Origin: Clostridium sp. CAG:288
GTDB lineage: Bacteria; Bacillota_I; Bacilli_A; RFN20; CAG-288
Direction of reading: 5' to 3'
NCBI GenBank assembly: GCA_000437395.1
Contig: FR898169.1
Coordinates: 85,252 to 149,251, forward strand
Length of the DNA stretch: 64,000 nt
This document shows, piece after piece, positions 55,429 through 63,387 of this stretch; within the stretch, counting starts at the first letter, position 1; every line of letters begins with the position of its first letter. A model generated the notes under the pieces. That model saw nothing but the letters and a program-made list of their open reading frames with translations. It was not told the origin of the DNA and did not search any database. The position numbers and the translations under genes are program-made.

Positions 55429-56535
55429 TCAAGCTTTTTCAACAATAATTCTCTTTAATTTTTCAATTGTGCTTTCACTTAAACCTAAGCAAGTTTTCAT
55501 ATATCTAGTTATAACTTCACTCCAAGGTTCATTTTCACTTCTTCTATATCTTTTTTGTATTTCGCTTACAAGTTCACAGAAATTCGAATAATTCATGTTT
55601 AAATCGTTGTATTTGTGATTTCTTACAGCGCCTGAAAAAGATGTTATTTCATAATCAGTAACTAATTCAGTTAAGCTAGCTCCACAAAGTCCACGAATTA
55701 AAAATGCAACAGTACCAGTACGGTCAGCTCCACCCCAACAGTGAAAATAGACTGGATAGTTTTTTTCTTCAGCAAGTATTTCGAATACTTGTCTATATAA
55801 ATTTGTCATACCAGGAATTATTGAATTATCTTTATTTAATCCAAGTGCTCCTTTATAAGCTGTGATAGGCAATCTAAAATAATTAATCTCTTTTCCTAAG
55901 CCACTCGTAACTTTCAAACCAGATTCTTCGTTACCTCTAAAATCTAATTCAGTTTTTACATGTAAAAAATTGTTAAATATTTCAGCATCTTTTTTAAATA
56001 ATATTTTTTTATGGAACAAGTTATATCCTTCTCTATTTGTGTGATAGTAACTCTTTTCTGTCAATTCATATCCTCTAAAAAGCAAGCCTTGTTTTATCTT
56101 TGTTCCACAAGCTAAAGTGCCACCTAAATCTCTAACATTTTTAACGCTGCCTATCTTTAACATTCTAGGTTCATTGTATGTTACAAATTGTTGTACATCA
56201 CTAAAGTTGTCACGACTTGACACCCTCCAATAATAAATCGTATCAACTTCTAAGTTATAAATTTCAGCAGTCTTATCTTTTGTTATTATAATTTGCTCTT
56301 TTTCAAAATCTTTTGATTTAGAAATATGTATTCTTGCTGATTTAATCTTTTTATTTGTATTAAATTTAAAAGAGACCGGTACTGGTCCGATATTTGTTTC
56401 GGAATTAGCGTATAAATCAATATTTGCTAAATCTAAGTTCTTATTAGCCTCGTTTAAATAATTAACAATTTGTTCATCAATAACATGAACAGATTCTCCG
56501 TTTATTGGAGATAATAATTCAAATTTTAATTTCAC
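55429..56535 (-). CDS. Tyrosine/dual-specificity-type protein phosphatase with N-terminal beta domain
   Basis: About 368 aa. Residues to about 120 look like a fibronectin-III-type domain (TIYYWRVSSRDNFSDVQ). The C-terminal two thirds are a tyrosine phosphatase of the bacterial Y_phosphatase3 family (VRDLGGTLACGTKIKQGLLF), with active loop HCWGGADRTG carrying the Cys and Arg. I start it at the GTG at 56535, 7 nt after GGAGA, because the -10 at 56557-56562 lies downstream of the longer in-frame TTG start. No signal peptide is visible, so it is probably cytoplasmic. Confidence 0.82.
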   Translation of the reverse strand: MKLKFELLSPINGESVHVIDEQIVNYLNEANKNLDLANIDLYANSETNIGPVPVSFKFNTNKKIKSARIHISKSKDFEKEQIIITKDKTAEIYNLEVDTIYYWRVSSRDNFSDVQQFVTYNEPRMLKIGSVKNVRDLGGTLACGTKIKQGLLFRGYELTEKSYYHTNREGYNLFHKKILFKKDAEIFNNFLHVKTELDFRGNEESGLKVTSGLGKEINYFRLPITAYKGALGLNKDNSIIPGMTNLYRQVFEILAEEKNYPVYFHCWGGADRTGTVAFLIRGLCGASLTELVTDYEITSFSGAVRNHKYNDLNMNYSNFCELVSEIQKRYRRSENEPWSEVITRYMKTCLGLSESTIEKLKRIIVEKA

Positions 56536-56556
56536 TTTTAATTCTCCGTCCAAAAT

Positions 56557-56562
56557 ATTATA
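56557..56562 (-). promoter_or_regulatory. -10 element of the phosphatase gene
   Basis: TATAAT on the minus strand, 21 nt ahead of the GTG start. The best -35 candidates (TTGTTT and TTGTAA) have poor spacing. Confidence 0.45.
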
Positions 56563-56647
56563 CCATATAAATTGCAAACAAAAATTACAACAATTTTATG
56601 TTTATCACTTTTATACTCTATGTGGAATATAGTAATATATATTCAGT

Positions 56648-57562
56648 ATGAGAAAGCCTGATATCGGATTAGTTTTAAGTGGCGGCGGTGCAAGAGGAGC
56701 TTATCAACTTGGAGTCATGGCCGCGCTAAAAAAATACAAGTTATACGATAGAATTCAAGCTATCGCTGGAGGTTCTATCGGTTCGTTTTCAGCTGTTATG
56801 TATTTATTAGATAACTTAACAGAATGCTATAAAATTTGGAAAGACATGGATGCAAACATGGTTTTAGATTATAAAAATGATCTAAAAGACAAAATACCGG
56901 TTAAAGAAAAAGGATTATTTTCAAGAAATGCTCTCATGTCTTATATATATCAACAATTTGATTTAGAAAATCTATTAAAGATAGATAAACCTGTATATGC
57001 TTGTTGTTCAATGGTTAATAAAAAAGGACTAAAGAAAACTTATACTGCAAAATATTTTCTTTTGAACTATAAACCTCAAGATTATATTTGCAAAGTCTTA
57101 TTAGGATCATCAGCTATTCCATATATCTTTGATGCTGTTGAAATTGATGGAGATATGTTTGTCGATTGTCTTAAAACCGATAACGAACCAACAAAGCCTC
57201 TTGAACAATACGATTTAGATATGATGTTCGTAGTTCCTTTAACAGCTTCACATAAACCTGAAAAATATAACAATTATCATATACCAGTCATAGATTTTAT
57301 CGCAGAAGAGCTAATGGATGCACCAACGATAAACATGATTGAATTCAATCCGTTAAGATCGGATTACTATATCAATTTAGGCTATTACGTTGGATGTACT
57401 TTACTTAAATACTTAAACGAAAAGAAAGCTTTTAAAGGAGAAAAATATTGGCAAGATTTGCCTAAGTATATTTCTCTTAAGTCAATTGGAATAAAATTAA
57501 CCCCTCAAAAGATGCTTTCGTTTGACGAAATACTTTACGATATCAAATATGGAGAAAAATAA
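56648..57562 (+). CDS. Patatin-like phospholipase
   Basis: A 304-aa serine lipid hydrolase. The oxyanion loop is SGGGARGAYQLGV near residue 12, and the nucleophile elbow GGSIGS follows at about 40-45. The catalytic Asp is probably in the EIDGDMFVDCL region. It cleaves acyl lipids in the known family; no signal peptide is seen, so it is cytoplasmic or membrane-peripheral. There is no ribosome site just before the ATG, and a -10-like TATAGT at 56628-56633 would leave only a few leader nucleotides. The next gene starts 2 nt after its stop. Confidence 0.88.
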   Translation: MRKPDIGLVLSGGGARGAYQLGVMAALKKYKLYDRIQAIAGGSIGSFSAVMYLLDNLTECYKIWKDMDANMVLDYKNDLKDKIPVKEKGLFSRNALMSYIYQQFDLENLLKIDKPVYACCSMVNKKGLKKTYTAKYFLLNYKPQDYICKVLLGSSAIPYIFDAVEIDGDMFVDCLKTDNEPTKPLEQYDLDMMFVVPLTASHKPEKYNNYHIPVIDFIAEELMDAPTINMIEFNPLRSDYYINLGYYVGCTLLKYLNEKKAFKGEKYWQDLPKYISLKSIGIKLTPQKMLSFDEILYDIKYGEK

Positions 57563-57563
57563 C

Positions 57564-58082
57564 ATGAAACACAATACTTACGAACAAATAAGAGAAGGAT
57601 TAGCTTCTCCTAATGATCCACTTTTTGGAGGATCATTAGCATATTTAACTTTAGATTCAAGCTTATCCCTTCTAAAGAAATTATTGTTAATAAAAGCTCA
57701 AAAAGATACAGAGAGAGCTTCAACATTTTTAAAATTAAACACCATAATTGATTCAGTGAGAGAAGATGCTTATGAATATATAGAAAAAGACGGTGATGTC
57801 TTTGCATATATGACTTCTCATAGAAAAGAAAACATAGATTCATTTCTTATTGTTGAAGCTAGAAAAGTCGCAGCGATGATCGATAATATCAATACAATAA
57901 AAATGTTTGTCGCTTTTTTAATTACTGAAATAAAAGGATCTTTGAAGAACGATTTCATTATGATTAATAGCAACTTAGCCACTGTTCAAGAAAATTTAAA
58001 AGGCATTTTTAAATATGAAGTTTCAAAGATTAAAGACACAGAACAAAAAGAAGCTTTAGAAATGCTTATTTTGAGTATGTAA
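57564..58082 (+). CDS. Divergent cyclodeaminase/cyclohydrolase-family (FTCD-C-like) protein
   Basis: 172 aa from the ATG at 57564 (GGAGA upstream). The N-terminal region LASPNDPLFGGSLAYLTL (13-30) resembles the PTPGGGS glycine loop of the formiminotransferase-cyclodeaminase C-terminal family, which includes methenyl-THF cyclohydrolase FchA. DSVREDAYEYIEKDGDVFAY (about 63-82) resembles its helix with a conserved Asp. The rest is helical. The glycine loop is degenerate, so activity is uncertain. The link is from motif resemblance only. It is co-transcribed with the patatin gene. Confidence 0.5.
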   Translation: MKHNTYEQIREGLASPNDPLFGGSLAYLTLDSSLSLLKKLLLIKAQKDTERASTFLKLNTIIDSVREDAYEYIEKDGDVFAYMTSHRKENIDSFLIVEARKVAAMIDNINTIKMFVAFLITEIKGSLKNDFIMINSNLATVQENLKGIFKYEVSKIKDTEQKEALEMLILSM

Positions 58083-58086
58083 ATGT

Positions 58087-58116
58087 TTGGATTTTTATAT
58101 AGAAATTCAGTATAAT
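58087..58116 (+). promoter_or_regulatory. Promoter of the M6 protease unit
   Basis: TTGGAT (58087-58092), 18-nt spacer, TATAAT (58111-58116). It separates the patatin pair from the following four-gene unit. Confidence 0.6.
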
Positions 58117-58147
58117 AACATAGTTATTAATTTTGAGGTGTACTAGT

Positions 58148-58498
58148 ATGAAAAATTATCCAGAATGGAAATCTAAAAAAAGACTAATCGACTTAAGAAA
58201 TAGATATTGCACACTATATGAAAACGAAGATGGAAGTAAGTTTTATATCGAACCTGCTTTTTATACAACATTAGAGACTTTTAAAGTTCACTATCCTGAT
58301 AGAATAAACGATATTTTAGCTGAGATGGATAGAGCTGTTAAAGCAAATAAGTTTGTTGTATTTACAGCTGACGATGAAAATCCTTTGACTTTTGTACCAG
58401 AAAATATTGAAGCAGTATATTTAGAAATTACAGATATAACCAACAAACTTAAGATCTTCTTAGAAGACAAAAGTAGAGGTTCAGACTATGGTGACTAA
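58148..58498 (+). CDS. Protein of unknown function ahead of the M6 proteases
   Basis: 116 aa from the ATG at 58148 (GAGGTG upstream). A soluble, mixed alpha/beta protein with YCTLYENEDGSKFYIEPAFY and FVVFTADDENPLTFVPENI. No family, signal peptide or membrane helix was recognised. Its end overlaps the first M6 gene by 11 nt, so it belongs to that transcript. Confidence 0.65.
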   Translation: MKNYPEWKSKKRLIDLRNRYCTLYENEDGSKFYIEPAFYTTLETFKVHYPDRINDILAEMDRAVKANKFVVFTADDENPLTFVPENIEAVYLEITDITNKLKIFLEDKSRGSDYGD

Positions 58499-59888
58499 TA
58501 AAAAGCTTGTCATCGTAAGTCTTTTTGGTTTGCTCATTTTATCTTCTTGTAGCATTACAGACTCAAGTATTCCTAGTGAGTTGAAAGAAACAGAGGCTAA
58601 AGTTGCTTCTTATAGTCCAACTCATCTTGCTTCTAATTATGGAAAGAGTCAAGGCTATAATTTTTTACCTTCTATAGGAAGTCAAAAAATACTTGTTTTA
58701 CCTATAATGTTCCAAGGTTCATCTATAGCTACAGACTATACAACTGAATTGAGTAATATAGATCAAGCATTAAATGGAAGTAGCAATAACGAATTATTTA
58801 CTAGTGTTCACGATTATTATTATCAATCAAGCTATGGAAAACTAGACTTAAAATTTGAAGTATCCGAGAACATGATTTTAAATGAAAATTCAGTAACTTA
58901 CTACCAAAGTTTGGTTAGAAAAGACCCTGATTCAGCCACAGAAATTTCTACACAAATAATAAATAGTGCTTTAGAAACATTAAATGTTAAAGAAAAATAC
59001 AATTCTGTCATGGCTATTTATTTCGTTAACAATAAAAATATGACAGATGTAGAAAAAGAGTTATTTTGGTCATACACTGTCAACTTTACAACAGATAACG
59101 ATTATGTTTACGACAACTATTTATGGGCAAGTTACTACGATTTATTTGATGTTGAAAAATATGTTTTAGATACACACACATATATACATGAAGTTGCTCA
59201 TTTATTAGGAATTGATGACTATTATAATTACGACAATAACCAATATAATCCTACTAGTGTCTTAGAAACAATGGTAGCAAATGTCGGTGATCATAACGCT
59301 TATACTAAATTACAACTTGGTTGGATTAATCCTATAACTCCTGAAAGCAACGGATATATTAACCTTAATCCTTTTGAAGATTCAGGAGATGCTCTAATTA
59401 TAGGCAACAACTGGAATGGATCAACTTATGATGAATATATTGTCTTAACTTACTATACACCAACCGGTTTAAATAAAAGAGATGTAAACTATCCAACATT
59501 TTCAATGTATAGCAAAGCCGGAATAATGGCTTATCATGTCGATAGTAGAATTGGTAAAATTTTCGAAAACGGTTTATTTTCAGTCGTTGAAAATTCTAGC
59601 GATTTATTTGCAGATTCATCAGCAAATTATCAAATTCTTCATTCAAACACTCCTAGCAAAACAATTTCAAACGATAAAAGTAAATACTTAATTTCTCTAT
59701 TAGAAGCTGGAGAAACCAACTATGCTATGAGCGGTTATTTAACAGATAACAGATGCCTTTTCAAAAACGGTTCTTCATTTGGAGTTAATCAATATAAAAA
59801 TTTTACTTTCCATAGTGGAAAGAAACCTGACTATAAATTTTATGTCGGCGAACTAAAAGATAACGCAACTATATACGTTACAAAGTAG
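58488..59888 (+). CDS. M6-type zinc metalloprotease lipoprotein (1 of 3)
   Basis: 466 aa. LLILSSC is a lipobox, so it is anchored outside the membrane. ILVLPIMFQG and DYYYQSSYGKLDLKFEV match the N-terminal part of the immune-inhibitor-A-like M6 family. Zinc site HEVAHLLGIDD (HExxHxxGxxD). After it, TMVANVGDHNAYTKLQLGW replaces the MMD pattern of its two neighbours. It begins inside the preceding unknown gene and is followed 9 nt later by the second paralogue. Confidence 0.85.
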   Translation: MVTNKKLVIVSLFGLLILSSCSITDSSIPSELKETEAKVASYSPTHLASNYGKSQGYNFLPSIGSQKILVLPIMFQGSSIATDYTTELSNIDQALNGSSNNELFTSVHDYYYQSSYGKLDLKFEVSENMILNENSVTYYQSLVRKDPDSATEISTQIINSALETLNVKEKYNSVMAIYFVNNKNMTDVEKELFWSYTVNFTTDNDYVYDNYLWASYYDLFDVEKYVLDTHTYIHEVAHLLGIDDYYNYDNNQYNPTSVLETMVANVGDHNAYTKLQLGWINPITPESNGYINLNPFEDSGDALIIGNNWNGSTYDEYIVLTYYTPTGLNKRDVNYPTFSMYSKAGIMAYHVDSRIGKIFENGLFSVVENSSDLFADSSANYQILHSNTPSKTISNDKSKYLISLLEAGETNYAMSGYLTDNRCLFKNGSSFGVNQYKNFTFHSGKKPDYKFYVGELKDNATIYVTK

Positions 59889-59897
59889 GTGATATTT

Positions 59898-61490
59898 ATG
59901 AATTATAAAAACAAAGTATTTTTAACAACAATTTTACTAACATCGCTTGTCTCTTGTGGAAATAAGCCAATTTCTTCATCCACAAATTTACCATCATCAA
60001 CAATTGAACCAAGTTCAAGCTCAAGCATTTCTTCAAGTAGTAGTTCATCGAGCTCTTCGTCAATTGAAGAACCTGCTCCTACAGTTTTACCATATCGTAA
60101 ACTTAAAGAATTAAACGATATGCCAACTTTGCCAAGTACTGGTGATGTAAATATGTTAGTTATTCCTGTAGCTTTTAAAGGCGATAAAGATACATGCAAC
60201 GCTATGGAATCTTCTTGCGACTTAGTCAAAGAAAATTTACATCAAACTTTCTTTGGTGAATCTAATGAAGAAAACGGAAACGAATCAGTAAGCTCTTTTT
60301 ATAAAAAATCTAGCTATGGAAAGTTAAACTTAAAAGGAGAAATTTCTGAAGTATATGAACTTCCTAGAACAGTAAACGAATATTGCAATTTAATGTATTC
60401 TAGATATGGAACTTCAAAAGTTTATGACTCAGGAGCTTTCTATACACAGTTAGGTGTTATAGAAGCCACTATAATTAATGGCGTCTTTGGAGATAGTACA
60501 TCATATAACAATATCAATTATGATAATGATGGTGATGGATTAATCGACGGTGTCTGGTTTGTTTACTTAGAAGACTATTTATCATCAAATAGTACTTATG
60601 TTGACTATTATGAAGCTAAGCAACAACTTTTATGGGCTTTTACTTATTGGAACTTCAATTCTAATGTTAAATTAGGGACATTCGGTTGGGGTAGCTACAA
60701 ATTCACAGTTGAAGGTGGATATAGTCACGACTCTCATACATTCATCCACGAAACAGGACACATGCTTGGCTTATATGACTATTACGATTATGATTCTCAA
60801 GCAGCAAATCCTACTGGTGGTTTGGATATGATGGACTATAACGTATTAGATCACGATGCTTATTCAAAATATATACTTGATTGGACTACACCTACATATG
60901 TCAAAGAAGAAGGAACATATACATTAAAACCATTCCAAGAAAATGGCCAATTCTTGTTATTAAATATGAATTGGAATAAAACGTATTACGATAAATATCT
61001 TTTATTAGAATATTACACACCAACTGGTTTAAATAGATTTGACACTGAAAATACAGATAATAAGTATCTCCATGGCTTTACAGAAAATGGAGTTAAAGCT
61101 TATTTAGTAGATAGTAGAGTCGGTGCCATTATTCAAAATGGTATGTCTAGTACAGGTACATGGAACAACAACTTCTATTATGATTTTGATGAAAGTTCCT
61201 TTACAATATCAATAACATACGACTTAATATATTCCAATACACCATCACGTTCATACGATAGAAAAGTAACAACTTGGAATCCACATCCTCTTATTAGATT
61301 ATTAGAGGCTACTGGAAACAACAGATTTGTCGTTCCAGGCAATCAACAAACAGCTGATAATTCTACGCTTTTCCAAGAAGGCGACTCAATTTCTAGTTCG
61401 CTTAACATGTATAACGACGAAACATTAGGCTTTAACATTAGCTTTGGAAAATGTACTGATGAAGGAGTAACAATTACTATTACAAAATGA
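59898..61490 (+). CDS. M6-type zinc metalloprotease lipoprotein (2 of 3)
   Basis: 530 aa from the ATG at 59898 (TAGGTGA upstream; the GTG at 59889 lies at that site). Lipobox LTSLVSC, then a Ser-rich linker at about 25-57 that should lift the enzyme from the membrane. The catalytic domain has HTFIHETGHMLGLYDYYDYD (HExxHxxGxxD), then GGLDMMDYNVLDHDAYSK. The fold extends over the C-terminal beta region as in its neighbours. The third copy starts within its stop (ATGA, 4-nt overlap). Confidence 0.87.
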   Translation: MNYKNKVFLTTILLTSLVSCGNKPISSSTNLPSSTIEPSSSSSISSSSSSSSSSSIEEPAPTVLPYRKLKELNDMPTLPSTGDVNMLVIPVAFKGDKDTCNAMESSCDLVKENLHQTFFGESNEENGNESVSSFYKKSSYGKLNLKGEISEVYELPRTVNEYCNLMYSRYGTSKVYDSGAFYTQLGVIEATIINGVFGDSTSYNNINYDNDGDGLIDGVWFVYLEDYLSSNSTYVDYYEAKQQLLWAFTYWNFNSNVKLGTFGWGSYKFTVEGGYSHDSHTFIHETGHMLGLYDYYDYDSQAANPTGGLDMMDYNVLDHDAYSKYILDWTTPTYVKEEGTYTLKPFQENGQFLLLNMNWNKTYYDKYLLLEYYTPTGLNRFDTENTDNKYLHGFTENGVKAYLVDSRVGAIIQNGMSSTGTWNNNFYYDFDESSFTISITYDLIYSNTPSRSYDRKVTTWNPHPLIRLLEATGNNRFVVPGNQQTADNSTLFQEGDSISSSLNMYNDETLGFNISFGKCTDEGVTITITK

Positions 61491-62917
61491 AGCACATAAA
61501 GTTAATTTTCCCATTAGTAATTACTACACTTTTACTAAGTTCTTGTAATATGGGAACAGTAAAAGTTGAAGGTGAAATCGATTCGCGAGAAATTAATGCA
61601 AATATGGGACTTATCGATGTTCCACACACAGGTAATCCAAAAATGCTAGTTATTCCTGTGGACTTTTATGATGCTCCAGCAAGTACTTCACTTCACAACT
61701 ATCAAATTACTTCAAATATAGAAACTGCCTTCTTTGGAAGCGAAAACGATAATTACTGGGAAAGTGTATCCTCTTATTATAGCAAAAGTAGTTATGGAAA
61801 ATTAAATATTGAAGGAGTAGTTGCTAATAGTTGGTATAGAGCCCCTCAATCAACTTCTTATTACACTGCTTTAGCCACAAATTCATCCGTAAAAGCTGTC
61901 ACTGATAACCTTGCTTATGAAGCTGTAAAGTGGTATCACGAAGAAAACCCAGATGTCGACTTATCACAATTTGATACAGATAAAGATGGATATATAGATG
62001 CTGTTTGGTTAGTTTACTCAAAGAGCTATAACAATAGTAGTGATCTATGGTGGGCTTTTACCACATGGAATAACGATGAAGAATCTAAAGTCGACAACTT
62101 AAAAGTTGGTGGTTATTCTTGGGCAAGCTATGAATTCTTAAGATACGATTCATTCACCAGAAAACCTGATGCCCATACATTTATACATGAAACAGGTCAT
62201 TTACTTGGACTTGATGATTATTACGATGCCGATAGTACAGGTAAAAATCCAACTGGTGGATTAACTATGATGGATTGCAATATAGGAGATATCGACTCTT
62301 TCTCTAAATACTTGTTAGGTTGGATAAAGCCAACTGTAGCAAATAGTGGACAAAGCGTTTATTCATTAAAACCATTTGAATCAAGTGGTGATGCCTTAAT
62401 AATACCTATTGATTATTCCGACAATCCATATGGTGAGTATTTAATACTTGAATACTACACACCAACAGGTTTAAATAAACAAGATGCCTTAACAGCTTAT
62501 AAAACAAATAAGAAGCAAATGTATACTCAAAGTGGCTTAATAATGTATCACGTTGATAATAGACTTGGTAAGCTAAGTTATAGACCTGGATCAGGAACTT
62601 CATGGAACAAAAAGTATTACACAAATATCACATCATATAGATCTAATTTATATATCTATATTCCTGTTAATTCTAATACTCCTTCAAGTTCTTATGCTGT
62701 TGATACAACACAAAAACTTATAGGTCTTATTGGTGCTGATGACACATCGTTTAGAGCTGCTGAAAATAGAACAACGTATGCAGATAACTCTTTCTTGTTT
62801 CAAAAAGGTGACACCTTTAATGCTAGCAAATTTCAAACCAATTCTTTAAAAGATATTCCGTTTGGCTTTGAAGTTAGCGATAAAACGGATAACGAAATAA
62901 TAATAACATTAAAATAA
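61487..62917 (+). CDS. M6-type zinc metalloprotease lipoprotein (3 of 3)
   Basis: 476 aa, lipobox LLLSSC. Zinc motif HTFIHETGHLLGLDDYYDAD followed by GGLTMMDCNIGDIDSFSK. DTDKDGYIDAVWLVYSK upstream looks like a calcium-binding loop, shared with DNDGDGLIDGVWFVY in copy 2. The Ser-rich linker of copy 2 is absent. It is translationally coupled to copy 2 and ends the unit at a terminator. Confidence 0.87.
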   Translation: MKHIKLIFPLVITTLLLSSCNMGTVKVEGEIDSREINANMGLIDVPHTGNPKMLVIPVDFYDAPASTSLHNYQITSNIETAFFGSENDNYWESVSSYYSKSSYGKLNIEGVVANSWYRAPQSTSYYTALATNSSVKAVTDNLAYEAVKWYHEENPDVDLSQFDTDKDGYIDAVWLVYSKSYNNSSDLWWAFTTWNNDEESKVDNLKVGGYSWASYEFLRYDSFTRKPDAHTFIHETGHLLGLDDYYDADSTGKNPTGGLTMMDCNIGDIDSFSKYLLGWIKPTVANSGQSVYSLKPFESSGDALIIPIDYSDNPYGEYLILEYYTPTGLNKQDALTAYKTNKKQMYTQSGLIMYHVDNRLGKLSYRPGSGTSWNKKYYTNITSYRSNLYIYIPVNSNTPSSSYAVDTTQKLIGLIGADDTSFRAAENRTTYADNSFLFQKGDTFNASKFQTNSLKDIPFGFEVSDKTDNEIIITLK

Positions 62918-62928
62918 AATTATATACT

Positions 62929-62960
62929 GCAGGTACTTCAAAAAAGTATCTGCTTTTTTT
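62929..62960 (+). terminator. Terminator of the M6 protease unit
   Basis: GCAGGTACTT (62929-62938) pairs with AAGTATCTGC (62944-62953) with one G-T pair, followed by T7. Confidence 0.88.
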
Positions 62961-63038
62961 AGTTTATATAAATTTAATTGCTTATTTTATTACCTGCATT
63001 TTAAGTAGATTAAAAACTACAGATTTCTATTATTATAG

Positions 63039-63341
63039 TTATAACTTAAATACTGAGATTACGCTTTGTTTTTTATCTTTTTGCATTTTTTCAAAGCATT
63101 TTTTACATAACTAGTCCTTTTTTTTCATCATAATAACAAATTTTTGATTTCAAATTTATTGTAGCCCAACATTCAGAACAATGTTCATGCCAAATTTTTG
63201 AATAATTATTTTTGTAATTTATTCTAAATTCTTCTGCCTTTTCCTTTGGCAAAATGAATTCATACCACAAATCAGGATTTTCTAAAAAATCATATCTAAC
63301 CTTTTTAAAAAAGAAACTAATTCAATTTTTTTATATGCCAT
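63039..63341 (-). pseudogene. Frameshifted small gene in the immunity position behind the Rhs tail
   Basis: From an ATG at 63341 the frame gives MAYKKIELVSF and then hits a stop. After a shift near the T6A5 run at about 63303-63313 a second frame is open (YDFLENPDLWYEFILPKEKA, then YSKIWHEHCSECWATIN) to a stop at 63103. A further shift restores the first frame (KKCFEKMQKDKKQ) to 63039. Restoring two bases near 63104 would give C-K-K-C, so with HCSEC the protein would look like a small zinc-ribbon protein (inference). It lies 46 nt behind the Rhs stop, the usual place of a toxin immunity gene. Confidence 0.5.
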
Positions 63342-63387
63342 ATCATTACCTAAATATCCTTTTAATTATATCTAAGACCTTATTAAT

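Noticed and set aside
60000..60065. Serine-codon run as a possible phase-variable simple repeat
   Set aside because: The run uses mixed Ser codons (TCA, TCT, AGC, AGT, TCG), so it is not a simple DNA repeat. It is a linker behind the lipobox.
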